From positions 1 through 39,278 of the forward strand of contig JACCSX010000321.1 in NCBI GenBank assembly GCA_013812775.1: a stretch of 39,278 bases of DNA. The letters run 5' to 3'. Of the stretch, positions 17,166 to 25,666 are shown piece after piece. The notes beneath the pieces were generated by a model that searched no databases, had not been told where the DNA came from, and was given only the letters and a program-made list of their open reading frames with translations. This DNA is from Tatlockia sp. Lineage in GTDB: Bacteria; Pseudomonadota; Gammaproteobacteria; Legionellales; Legionellaceae. Position numbers and translations under genes: made by a program. Position 1 is the stretch's first letter. Each line of letters opens with the position of its first letter.

Positions 17166-18902
17166 ATGTCAGGCTTAATTCCACAGCCTTTTCTCGATGA
17201 ACTACTAAGCCGTACTGATCTCGTCGAATTAATTGACAGTTACGTCCCCCTGAAAAAACGCGGAACGAGTTTTATCGCCTGTTGCCCCTTCCATAGTGAA
17301 AAAACACCTTCCTTCAACGTCGTTGCAAAAAAACAGTTCTACCATTGTTTTGGTTGTGGAGCTAGCGGAAATGCAATCAGCTTTATCATCTCTTACTTAA
17401 ACCAAGGCTTTACTGACGCGGTAGAAACTTTAGCATCAAGACTAGGCATGCAGGTTCCACGTGATGGCAGGTCTGAAAAAAATCAGCAATCCTTAAGTCT
17501 GTATCAATTGCTAACCGCAGTTTCTCAATATTATCAACAAACCTTGAAAACAAATGGACAGGCAGCAATTGACTATTTACGCCAACGCGGACTTAGTGGC
17601 GAAATTGCTAAATTATACCAGTTAGGCTATGCCCCTGCTGGCTGGCAAACTCTGGAAACAAAATTCAAGTCAAATATAAGTGAGTTAATCGCAACTGGAA
17701 TGCTCATTCAAAAAGATGATGGGAAAACCTATGATCGATACCGTCATCGTATTATGTTTCCTATTCATGATCGTCTTGGGCGAATTATCGGTTTTGGCGG
17801 CCGAGTTCTGGATGAGGAACAAAAGCCAAAATACTTAAACTCACCTGAAACAACTATTTTCCAAAAAAGTCGTGAACTTTATGGATTACACCAAATTTTA
17901 CAACAGCAAAATGCTATTGTAGATATTGTTATTGTTGAAGGTTATATGGATGTTATTGCCTTAGCTCAGCACGGCATTACAAACGCCGTTGCGGCTCTTG
18001 GAACTGCAACAAGCTCATACCATATCCAATTGCTATCAAAGCATAGCAAGCAGCTTATTTTTTGTTTTGATGGTGATGCAGCAGGCAGGCAAGCAGCATG
18101 GCGAGCTCTGGAAAGCTGTTTACCTGAATTAAATCTGGGACTGGATGCCAGTTTTATTTTTCTTCCAGAAGGACATGATCCAGACAGCCTCGTCAGGGCT
18201 GAAGGCTCTGAACAATTTAAGTTTCGCATGAAAAATGCAACGCCCCTTAATCGTTTTTTCCTGGATACCATCGCCAATGGCATAGATACCTTTAGTGTTG
18301 CTGGTAAAAGCCAATTAATTAACGCCGCAAAACCTTATTTATTAAAAATGCAGGAAGGCCCTTATAAACAATTATTATTCAATGAGATAGCACGACTGAC
18401 TCACATAGAAACTTATCGCATTATTCAAATAATTAATGATAATTTAAGTGAAAAGGTAAAAGAGGTCAGCAAAAAAATTACAAATTCTCCAATTCGCTTG
18501 GCAATCGCTCTGCTTATTCAAAATCCAGAAATTTTTAAAGCCTGCCAAACTCAGATAAATATTAATTTACTTGATGGTAAAGGACAGGAAATTTTGCAAA
18601 AGCTCCTACACCAGGTAAAGGCGTCACCAGATGCTAATACGGCGACACTTATTGAAGCTTGGCGGGACTCTCCCTATTTTTCTCCTCTTGCCAAATTGGC
18701 TGGATGGGAGCACCAGGAGCCCGACGAGGAACTCATAAAAAAATTTACAGATATCATTTTATTTTTGCAAAAACAAAATATAGAAAATAAAATTAACCAA
18801 TATCTTGCAAAATCTCGAAAGGAAGGCTTAACTGTTTCTGAACGACATACCTTGCAAGAGATGATGAAACAAAGGCATCAAATTGTACATGAAAAAAATT
18901 AA
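17166..18902 (+). CDS. dnaG: DNA primase
   Basis: A 578-residue primase that makes RNA primers at the replication fork. The N-terminal CHC2 zinc domain is visible as CCPFHSEKTPSF and then FYHCFGCGASGNA (about residues 38-66). The catalytic core includes FPIHDRLGRIIGFGGR, and the TOPRIM domain has VDIVIVEGYMDVIAL and IFCFDGDAAGRQAA. The C-terminal part after about 430 is divergent and would bind DnaB helicase. The length is normal. It lies directly between yqeY and rpoD. Confidence 0.95.
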   Translation: MSGLIPQPFLDELLSRTDLVELIDSYVPLKKRGTSFIACCPFHSEKTPSFNVVAKKQFYHCFGCGASGNAISFIISYLNQGFTDAVETLASRLGMQVPRDGRSEKNQQSLSLYQLLTAVSQYYQQTLKTNGQAAIDYLRQRGLSGEIAKLYQLGYAPAGWQTLETKFKSNISELIATGMLIQKDDGKTYDRYRHRIMFPIHDRLGRIIGFGGRVLDEEQKPKYLNSPETTIFQKSRELYGLHQILQQQNAIVDIVIVEGYMDVIALAQHGITNAVAALGTATSSYHIQLLSKHSKQLIFCFDGDAAGRQAAWRALESCLPELNLGLDASFIFLPEGHDPDSLVRAEGSEQFKFRMKNATPLNRFFLDTIANGIDTFSVAGKSQLINAAKPYLLKMQEGPYKQLLFNEIARLTHIETYRIIQIINDNLSEKVKEVSKKITNSPIRLAIALLIQNPEIFKACQTQININLLDGKGQEILQKLLHQVKASPDANTATLIEAWRDSPYFSPLAKLAGWEHQEPDEELIKKFTDIILFLQKQNIENKINQYLAKSRKEGLTVSERHTLQEMMKQRHQIVHEKN

Positions 18903-18913
18903 AGTATAAGATA

Positions 18914-18943
18914 CTGGCATCTTTGCTTTGGCGGGTTTATAAT
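18914..18943 (+). promoter_or_regulatory. Candidate promoter upstream of rpoD
   Basis: CTGGCA at 18,914-18,919 and a perfect TATAAT at 18,938-18,943 are 18 bases apart, within the dnaG-rpoD gap. This would give rpoD a promoter of its own besides readthrough from rpsU. The -35 matches four of six consensus positions. Confidence 0.5.
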
Positions 18944-18994
18944 CAAACGCTTTTTGTACCCATTAATCTTTACATCTGATAAGTGCATATGACC

Positions 18995-20869
18995 ATGAAT
19001 GATCAAGAACAACAGCGCTCGCAAATCACCAAAGTCATTAGTTTGGGTAAGGAACAAAATTACCTGACCTATGCCCAGATTAACGACCTGTTACCCAACA
19101 TAGTCGATACTGAACACTTTGACGTTATAATCTCCATGCTGGAAGGCATGAATATCAAAGTATTCGAACTACCTCCGAGTGATGACGAGTTAGCCCTTCT
19201 CGGAAATACTGAAGAGATTCCCGAGGACGTCGAAGAGGCTGCCGCTGTTCTTGCCTCGGTTGATAAAGAAACCGGACGAACAACGGATCCTGTGCGCATG
19301 TATATGCGTGAAATGGGTACTGTTGAACTCTTGACCCGTGAAGGCGAAATCCGAATTGCCAAACGAATTGAGGAAGGAATTTATCAAGTCCTGAAAGCCT
19401 TGGCTCATTATCCAGAAACAGTCCAATTAGTATTGGAAGATTACGACAGAGTAACAACTGAAGAAATGCGCCTGAGTGAAATCATCTCTGGCTTTGCCGA
19501 TACCGAAGAAGAAGCACCGCCGGCAAGCATTGGCTCGATGCTAGAGGAATCTCAACAAGACGTCGTTATTGAAGAAACTCTCATCGCAGTTGTGGATGAA
19601 GACGAGGAAGGCGGTGACGGTGCAATAGTTGAAGCCGATGACGGACCGAATCCTGAACAGGCAAGGATCTATTTCGACGAGCTGCGTGAGAATTTTGCGA
19701 AGGCGATGAAGGCATTAAAAGAGCATGGTCGCACCAACAGCAAGACAGTCGAAATGTTGGATACCATGTCTGATTCCTTCTTGAAATTGAAATTAACCTC
19801 AAGACAAGTTGACAAACTAACTAGACATTTCCGCCAACTAAGAAATCACATTCGCGAATTTGAGCGCTCCATAATGCGTCTTTGTATTGAAAAAGCACGT
19901 ATACCACGCAAACTCTTTATTGACACCTTCCCAGGTCAGGAAACTGACTTAAATTGGCTTGATGAGTTGACAGCCAAGAATGCGAAGAAACTTGATTTAG
20001 AGCGCATTAAAGAACACAGCGAAGAAATCAAACGGCTGCAATCAAGATTAGCTGCTTTTGAAGAGGAATTTGGCCTAATTATCAGCGAAATCAAAGACAT
20101 TAATCGTAAAATGTCCATTGGCGAAGCAAAGGCAAGACGTGCAAAAAAAGAAATGGTTGAAGCGAATCTACGACTCGTTATTTCAATTGCCAAAAAATAC
20201 ACTAACCGCGGTTTACAATTCCTCGATTTGATTCAGGAAGGCAACATAGGCCTAATGAAAGCCGTTGACAAATTCGAGTACCGACGCGGTTATAAATTCT
20301 CCACTTATGCAACCTGGTGGATACGTCAGGCTATAACTCGTTCAATAGCGGATCAGGCTCGTACTATCCGAATTCCAGTACACATGATTGAAACTATCAA
20401 TAAGCTCAATCGAATTTCACGTCAGATTCTGCAAGAAACAGGTCGCGAAGCAACCCCTGAAGAATTAGCAGAAAAAATGGAATTAAGTGAAGACAAAATT
20501 CGTAAAGTGTTAAAGATCGCCAAAGAACCCATCTCGATGGAAACACCAGTTGGCGATGACGATGACTCTCATTTAGGCGATTTTATCGAAGACAACAACA
20601 TAGAATCACCAATTGACCGCGCCACCGCCGAAGGCCTACGCGAAGCCACCCTGGAAATCCTGGAAACACTAACTCCAAGAGAAGCCAAGGTATTACGTAT
20701 GCGTTTCGGTATTGAGATGAATACAGATCACACTTTGGAAGAAGTAGGTAAACAATTCGATGTAACGCGCGAGCGAATTCGTCAAATTGAAGCAAAAGCC
20801 TTAAGAAAACTACGCCACCCATCCCGCTCCGAGAAACTCCGTAGTTTCCTCGAAGGAGATGAAAGCTAA
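18995..20869 (+). CDS. rpoD: RNA polymerase primary sigma factor (sigma-70)
   Basis: A 624-residue housekeeping sigma factor. Region 1.1 is at the N-terminus ([17 protein letters not shown]). Region 1.2 contains [23 protein letters not shown] long acidic non-conserved region lies between regions 1.2 and 2. Region 2 has [20 protein letters not shown] and [15 protein letters not shown]. Region 4 has VRE-type helix-turn-helix residues in [30 protein letters not shown]. Starts at GTG 18,983, ATG 18,989 or ATG 18,995 are all in frame; none has a strong ribosome site, and I chose the last by family length. A strong terminator follows. Confidence 0.95.
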   Translation: MNDQEQQRSQITKVISLGKEQNYLTYAQINDLLPNIVDTEHFDVIISMLEGMNIKVFELPPSDDELALLGNTEEIPEDVEEAAAVLASVDKETGRTTDPVRMYMREMGTVELLTREGEIRIAKRIEEGIYQVLKALAHYPETVQLVLEDYDRVTTEEMRLSEIISGFADTEEEAPPASIGSMLEESQQDVVIEETLIAVVDEDEEGGDGAIVEADDGPNPEQARIYFDELRENFAKAMKALKEHGRTNSKTVEMLDTMSDSFLKLKLTSRQVDKLTRHFRQLRNHIREFERSIMRLCIEKARIPRKLFIDTFPGQETDLNWLDELTAKNAKKLDLERIKEHSEEIKRLQSRLAAFEEEFGLIISEIKDINRKMSIGEAKARRAKKEMVEANLRLVISIAKKYTNRGLQFLDLIQEGNIGLMKAVDKFEYRRGYKFSTYATWWIRQAITRSIADQARTIRIPVHMIETINKLNRISRQILQETGREATPEELAEKMELSEDKIRKVLKIAKEPISMETPVGDDDDSHLGDFIEDNNIESPIDRATAEGLREATLEILETLTPREAKVLRMRFGIEMNTDHTLEEVGKQFDVTRERIRQIEAKALRKLRHPSRSEKLRSFLEGDES

Positions 20870-20873
20870 ACAT

Positions 20874-20913
20874 TTTTTATAAGAAACAGACTAAACCCTG
20901 TTTCTTATAAAAA
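20874..20913. terminator. Strong bidirectional terminator after rpoD
   Basis: TTTTTATAAGAAACAG (20,874-20,889) pairs perfectly over 16 bp with its reverse complement at 20,898-20,913 around an eight-base loop. The A/T tracts on both sides of the stem make it able to terminate in both directions. It closes the rpsU-yqeY-dnaG-rpoD operon. Confidence 0.85.
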
Positions 20914-20965
20914 TAAAAAATTTTCTGGCAAAAACCCGTTATAGTCATTACAATGACAAACTTTC

Positions 20966-21042
<77 letters not shown>

Positions 21043-21087
21043 ATTAAAGTTTTTAAAATCAATAACTTACACTTGATATCCTAAATC

Positions 21088-21108
21088 CCTAGAAACCCCC
21101 TTCGGGAT
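21088..21108. terminator. Hairpin after the tRNA, possible terminator
   Basis: GAAACCCC, a short TTC loop and GGGATTTC form a stem of about seven pairs with one mismatch. It lies between the tRNA end and the integrase stop codon and could end either transcript. There is no long T-run, so confidence is low. Confidence 0.35.
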
Positions 21109-21133
21109 TTCTTCGGGACCTACGTGCAAAAAA

Positions 21134-22262
21134 TCACAAGGTAACTGTTTTTGCACCCTCTTTTACAACACCTCTGACTTTAAAATTTGTGTTCCGCAAA
21201 AGTGTTAAAATAACCCCACTCTTTTGCTTTTCACAAACCCTGTTTGCAGCTTCAAAAAGGTTTTGCAACTCAGCTGATGAATAGTGCGTTGTTATACGCC
21301 CCGAACGATGACCTAGCAAATCCTGCCGATCTTCGAAACTTAACCCCAGCCGCACGCAAACGCCGACCAAAGGTATGCTTCAAGTCATGTACCCTTACAT
21401 GTGTTAATTCAGCCTTGTTCCGAGCTTGCCGCCAACCGGTTGATAAAATCCGGGCTAATGGCTTGCTTCTAAAGCTAAAAACATGGGTCGAGTGTTTTCC
21501 TCGTTCACTATTCACAACCGATCTGGCTGCATCGTTACAAATAACCAGGCGCTCCTCACCATTTTTTACTAGCTCAGCCGGAATGATAAACACCATAATA
21601 TGCGGCAGTTGAGGGATTTTGATTTCCCATTCCCAACGCAACTCGCATATCTCTTGATCCCGACATCCAGTATTCACAGCAAATAAAGCCATTTTTTCTA
21701 AATGAGGGGGGAGCTCATTAAAAAGCCGGTGTTGTTCATCCCAATTAAGCGGGTAAGGCTTCCGCAAATCATGCTCTGGCAGAAGTTTAATCTTAGGAGC
21801 ATTTGCTAACCAGGTTAAACCAAACTCATCCATCCACTCGCTCGATGCCAGATTCAATATACGGCGTACAACCTTTAAACCATGATTAATGGTTCTTGTT
21901 GATACTCCATCCTTTCTTCTACCCTCAATAAAGGGTTGCAAGGAGCCTATATGGATAGATTCCAGCGACAAATCACCAATGTACTTAACCAATTCGCGCA
22001 AACGACCTGCATCGTCATCAATGCTGCGTTTATGCTGGTTTTCCATAAGAAATTTGGTCGCGGCCTCCATAAAACTTCGCTTAGGCCTGATACCATAAAC
22101 ACTTGCTTGTCTGATTACTTCAATTCGTCTTGCTAGGTATTTCTCAGCTTCTTCGAGGTCGCCAGTGCCAGTGCTTTCGCAAAGTCGGTATCCAAACATT
22201 TTTTTATCAATTTGCCAGTAGCTACCTTTCTTGTAGATTCCTGGCGTGCGTTTACGTCCCAT
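21134..22262 (-). pseudogene. Tyrosine integrase of the island, frameshifted
   Basis: This is a phage/ICE-type tyrosine recombinase of about 375 residues if repaired. The N-terminal SAM-like arm and core are in one frame, with the first catalytic Arg in NTGCRDQEICELRW and the second box HDLKHTFGRRL. The remainder, with LLGHRSGRITTHYS (third-box His and the nucleophilic Tyr), is in another frame. The two join seamlessly as RLRAAGV-SFEDRQDLLGH if one A is removed near 21,340. As sequenced, the protein loses its nucleophile and should be inactive. A good AAGGAG site precedes the start at 22,262. It overlaps the upstream HTH gene by 130 bases. It presumably inserted the island at the tRNA gene. 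Confidence 0.85.
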
Positions 22263-22489
22263 TTTTCCAAACTCCTTTGCTTGGTTGCCGCGGGACGACC
22301 ACTACGGTGCTTATAATCGTCTACCCAAGCATCTAAATCAAGTCTATCGAAAGCTACCCCCTGCAAACCTATGGGAACTTCGATTAAATTAGGTCTAACT
22401 TCCTCATTAAAACGATGGCGATCCATGCCTAGATAAATTGGGGCATCTCGAAGTCGGATGAGTCTGGGAAGGATGCGAATTGAGTTCAT
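22133..22489 (-). CDS. Small HTH/excisionase-like protein
   Basis: A 118-residue protein whose N-terminal half (RLIRLRDAPIYLGMDRHRFNEEVRPNLIEVPIGLQGVAFDRLDLDAWVDDY) has the layout of an AlpA/MerR-like winged helix-turn-helix that recognises a DNA site, as in excisionases and integrase regulators. The C-terminal half is basic and low in conservation. Its last 130 bases overlap the integrase start in another frame. Since the integrase has its own ribosome site there, the overlap looks genuine. The pair is probably co-transcribed from near 22,490. Assignment as a recombination directionality factor is inference. Confidence 0.65.
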   Translation of the reverse strand: MNSIRILPRLIRLRDAPIYLGMDRHRFNEEVRPNLIEVPIGLQGVAFDRLDLDAWVDDYKHRSGRPAATKQRSLEKWDVNARQESTRKVATGKLIKKCLDTDFAKALALATSKKLRNT

Positions 22490-22517
22490 TGAGTATCCTA
22501 ATTATTAAAGCTCAATG
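22487..22517. promoter_or_regulatory. Inverted repeat in the divergent promoter region
   Basis: CATTGAG at 22,487-22,493 is repeated in inverted orientation as CTCAATG at 22,511-22,517. It lies between the HTH gene, whose start codon it includes, and the divergent transfer gene. It may be an operator for the HTH protein, or simply the scar of the deletion that truncated the transfer region. Confidence 0.35.
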
Positions 22518-22521
22518 ATTC

Positions 22522-23565
22522 ATGCCCTACTTATATAATGTACTGCAAAACTTGGCATCCTGGTCACAAAATGAATTTTCTATCAGGGTAAAAGATTGTC
22601 AGGACATGAAAAATACACTGGAAGACGGCCAATCTCCCTTTGAAGGATTGCTGTCCGTTTCAGACAGTCAAGGTTGGTTAGAGGCGGCAAAGCGTGCCAG
22701 AACAGAAAATGTTGATGTCACCCAAACTGCCAAAAGCATAGCCAAAAAACGTGAGGAATATGGTTTACCCTGGATTGGTCGAGAGGGTGGCAATGCCGGT
22801 GGAAAGTATCAGCGATCAATCAAAGTTATTAATGATGTGGTGATTGCAGGCTACAACATTTTGATTAATCGAAAACCCTTAAATGACGAACAAAACCCAG
22901 GTGTTATTACTCCTATGACTCAAAATTGGAAGACACCAACTGAGGCCGCTAATTGGGCTGTCAAAGTGGTAGGTGATATCCATGTCAGCACCAGCGAGAA
23001 TGACCTAAGCAAACATGATAGCAAGGCTGGCATTGGTTTATCCGCTCTACTCCAAAGTTGCGACAGTTCAAATACCTGCACCTCAAATGTTGCAAAAGCA
23101 CTCTGGCAATTAGTTGATAAACAATGGCCTTTAACTGAAGAAAAACTAAGGCTTGTCTCTGCCTCTAATCTTTTGATAACCGATGAAATCATTATCACCA
23201 TTCAGCGCATGTCCCGTGAAGAACAAATCCTCACCGTCTCCAAATTAGCCGAAGAAATCGCCATACAAAATATGCTCGATAAAGCCATGATGATGCGCCG
23301 TATTTTGCAAGCGGGCCTTCAGGTTCAGGAAGTGCAAAACTTAAAACAAGCCTCGAATATGGTGCGCTTTGCGCTTAAAAAACTGGATGATGACATTCAA
23401 TCGCTGGCCTTTGAAAACGAGGTCCGCAAAAAAATGCTGACAGAAACGTTAAATCTCTTAATGGACATGCGAACCAATGAAATCGCTAAAAGTTTGCCGG
23501 GCGAAGATAAGGAGCAATCCACTATTAAAAATGGTGCAGTCTATCTAAAAAATAAAGGAGCCTAA
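22522..23565 (+). CDS. ICE transfer protein, PFL_4711/TraH-like, probably N-terminally truncated
   Basis: A 347-residue protein resembling the C-terminal part of the PFL_4711 family of integrating conjugative elements, which is related to the pilus assembly protein TraH. The recognisable part includes GGKYQRSIKVINDVVIAGYNIL and GVITPMTQ. The second half is helical, with likely coiled coil (about residues 225-320). Family members are exported and longer, but this reading starts without a signal peptide or ribosome site and has an in-frame stop two codons upstream. It also lies immediately beside the integrase module, where the rest of the pilus operon should be. I infer a deletion removed its 5' end and the genes before it. 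TraG follows after one base. Confidence 0.55.
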   Translation: MPYLYNVLQNLASWSQNEFSIRVKDCQDMKNTLEDGQSPFEGLLSVSDSQGWLEAAKRARTENVDVTQTAKSIAKKREEYGLPWIGREGGNAGGKYQRSIKVINDVVIAGYNILINRKPLNDEQNPGVITPMTQNWKTPTEAANWAVKVVGDIHVSTSENDLSKHDSKAGIGLSALLQSCDSSNTCTSNVAKALWQLVDKQWPLTEEKLRLVSASNLLITDEIIITIQRMSREEQILTVSKLAEEIAIQNMLDKAMMMRRILQAGLQVQEVQNLKQASNMVRFALKKLDDDIQSLAFENEVRKKMLTETLNLLMDMRTNEIAKSLPGEDKEQSTIKNGAVYLKNKGA

Positions 23566-23566
23566 G

Positions 23567-25126
23567 ATGGTCGTTTTTAGCCCCTTATCCCTCTACACTA
23601 CCTACCTTGGCTGGCAACAATACGAGATTTTGTTCAATGCCTTATGGCAAACAGGATTGCTTTATCTCGGCTTTCTGATGGTAGCTTATCGATTTTTTAA
23701 AAATGTCTTGGCACCTGCGGGTTCCACTCAACATGCAGCAGATTATGCCTTAAATCATTTTCTTTATGAGCTGGCTATCAACTTCCTAATCTGCGGTATT
23801 TTTGTCTATCCCTGCGTCCCACTGGAGGAACAAGCCTTTAGTTTTAAACCGATGTGTGGTGTTAAAAAAGACGCCAAACCCTCAACGATAAAGGACACGG
23901 GAACGACTTACGATGAGGCTTTCGCAGATGTGTTGACCAAGTCTGTCAAGATACCTATAGGGTTTGTACTCTTGCAAAATTACATCTCAGGGCTTACCTA
24001 TGGATTAATGAAGGTAACAGGCTGCACCGATAGTTTACAAGCCATTGAAGGCGATTTAATTTCAACCTATCTACCAACAGAAGTTCGTGAACAAGCACTA
24101 AATTTTCATAGGCAATGTTTTTTAGAGGCCCGAAACAGCTACTACTCTGAATCCCATGAGAAAAAGATAGTTGACGAGATTCTCAAAAAATACGCTGGCG
24201 AAGAAGATCTTAAATGGCTCCGATCCAAAGTCTACCAAACGCTGTATTACTCTAAAATCCACGCCCGCCAACCCGTCCCGGGTTTCACTTTCAAAGAAGC
24301 TCCGAACAGCAATCTGGAATCAGCAGCAGCACGTGGAGACATTGCAACTCAACACCTGCCTGATGAAGGTTATCCCACCTGTCAGCAGTGGTGGAAAAAT
24401 CTGCGTAATGATTTGGTGCAAGTCGCAAATAATGGCAGGCTTTTTGACGAGCATCTTAATTATTTTGCTGGTTTAGACCGAGTACGTGCCTATAAAAATT
24501 CACATCCAAAAACCTGGGGGTCAGACCTATCGTCTGAGGATTACATTGCCAAAATGTTACTAAGTGATAGCAAGGATTTGCAAGCTAACAGCATGAAAAA
24601 CCTGATGGCCAACACGAACGGAGCATTCTCTGGTGCATTATCCCATAGTCTTGTTAATCTGGGACAACTGGCAAAATCATGGACTTCTACTCCTTTAAAG
24701 CGCGAAGCAATCATGCAAACTCTGCCTATAATGCAAGCCTTTTTTTATTTCTTTTTAATTATTATTACGCCAGTGATTCTTGCCCTCAGTGGTTATAGCC
24801 CCAAAGCCTTAGGTAGCCTTTGTGGACTCTTTATCATGGCCATTTTTCTGCAATACCTGTGGCCTTTAGTTGGATTTGTTGAGCGCAGCGTACTGGATCC
24901 TTTAGGTCAAAACGGGGCTATTGCTGCCATGCAAAATATAGCTTTGATGTTTTATTTTATTGCGCCCATGTTGGTGTTGAAACTTTCGAGCCATTTTGGG
25001 GGAATGGCTGGCGCGGGACTAGCTGAATTACTGACAGGAGCCAATGAGCAAAGTTCTCAAGCAGCACGTTCTGGTGCTGAGGTAGCCCAACTCGCAGTAA
25101 AAGTAGCAGGAAAAGGGATTAAATAA
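23567..25126 (+). CDS. TraG-like conjugal transfer membrane protein (ICE type)
   Basis: A 519-residue inner-membrane protein resembling the TraG N-terminal-domain protein of GI-type/PFGI-1 ICE secretion systems. Membrane segments are visible near residues 15-40, 70-90, 385-405, 415-440 and 460-480. A long hydrophilic Cys-containing loop of about 280 residues lies between the second and third, and the C-terminus is Ala-rich. In F-like systems TraG acts in mating-pair stabilisation. AGGAG lies seven bases before the ATG, and it is translationally coupled to the upstream TraH-like gene. It appears intact, but the transfer apparatus around it is missing, so it is probably non-functional for conjugation. 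Confidence 0.7.
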   Translation: MVVFSPLSLYTTYLGWQQYEILFNALWQTGLLYLGFLMVAYRFFKNVLAPAGSTQHAADYALNHFLYELAINFLICGIFVYPCVPLEEQAFSFKPMCGVKKDAKPSTIKDTGTTYDEAFADVLTKSVKIPIGFVLLQNYISGLTYGLMKVTGCTDSLQAIEGDLISTYLPTEVREQALNFHRQCFLEARNSYYSESHEKKIVDEILKKYAGEEDLKWLRSKVYQTLYYSKIHARQPVPGFTFKEAPNSNLESAAARGDIATQHLPDEGYPTCQQWWKNLRNDLVQVANNGRLFDEHLNYFAGLDRVRAYKNSHPKTWGSDLSSEDYIAKMLLSDSKDLQANSMKNLMANTNGAFSGALSHSLVNLGQLAKSWTSTPLKREAIMQTLPIMQAFFYFFLIIITPVILALSGYSPKALGSLCGLFIMAIFLQYLWPLVGFVERSVLDPLGQNGAIAAMQNIALMFYFIAPMLVLKLSSHFGGMAGAGLAELLTGANEQSSQAARSGAEVAQLAVKVAGKGIK

Positions 25127-25128
25127 TG

Positions 25129-25335
25129 TTAGTCGTTTCTATAAATCGATTTGCTATATTCCTCATAACCTATACGCCCTTCGTCATAAAGCATTTTAGC
25201 TTTCATGGCGGAATGGCGGGGATTGGTTGGCTTGTCGGATGCAAACTCTGCAGCAACCTGCAAAACAATAACTATCAGTCGCCAAAGGAGGCGCAAGCAT
25301 TTTCTGACGACTATTTCACCTTTCTTTTGTTTCAT
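25129..25335 (-). CDS. Small membrane protein of unknown function
   Basis: A 68-residue protein with one hydrophobic segment (about residues 12-28, LRLLWRLIVIVLQVAAEFA) and a charged C-terminal helix ending YDEGRIGYEEYSKSIYRND. It is convergent with traG, the two stop codons almost touching. A plus-strand reading of the same bases also exists, but this one has a more protein-like composition and a GGAG site upstream of its ATG. Small antisense membrane genes at this place are seen in related ICEs; identity with any named family is not established. Confidence 0.5.
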   Translation of the reverse strand: MKQKKGEIVVRKCLRLLWRLIVIVLQVAAEFASDKPTNPRHSAMKAKMLYDEGRIGYEEYSKSIYRND

Positions 25336-25346
25336 AGGAGATCTCC

Positions 25347-25664
25347 ATGCTTTTTAAATCATTTCGGCTAACCATTAAATTTTTAATTTCTTTAATTTCT
25401 TTAGGATTATTATTAGTACTTATTGCCTACTTTATCAACCTCAATGAGGGATTCACTCAACTCAATGCTTTTTTAAAAACCAATTCCATTTCTCTCTTTT
25501 TTTTTCGCTTATTGGTTTATAGCCTGGGTTTTTGTTTTTGGCCGTTTTTGATTAGATGCTCTAGTACCGATCAAACTGATCACCAAATTAAGACAATGAC
25601 GTCAGCACGCAATTACTTATTGGGCGCAATCCTTATTCAAGAAATATTAATCTGGTGGAGATAG
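25347..25664 (+). CDS. Small membrane protein upstream of traD
   Basis: A 105-residue hydrophobic protein with about three membrane segments (near residues 10-30, 45-68 and 88-103) and a short hydrophilic loop (SSTDQTDHQIKTM). AGGAG lies six bases before its ATG, inside the palindrome GGAGATCTCC, which also supplies the ribosome site of the divergent small gene. Its 3' end passes just into the start region of traD, suggesting coupling to the coupling protein. The family was not recognised. Confidence 0.6.
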   Translation: MLFKSFRLTIKFLISLISLGLLLVLIAYFINLNEGFTQLNAFLKTNSISLFFFRLLVYSLGFCFWPFLIRCSSTDQTDHQIKTMTSARNYLLGAILIQEILIWWR

Positions 25665-25666
25665 AG

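Noticed and set aside
18915-18932. TGGCAT..TTGC before rpoD as a sigma-54 promoter
   Set aside because: The spacing between the two elements is too short; a sigma-70 reading with TATAAT fits better.
25126-25371. Plus-strand 81-residue reading overlapping the small minus-strand gene
   Set aside because: Poor composition, no ribosome site, and it is antisense to a more protein-like reading.
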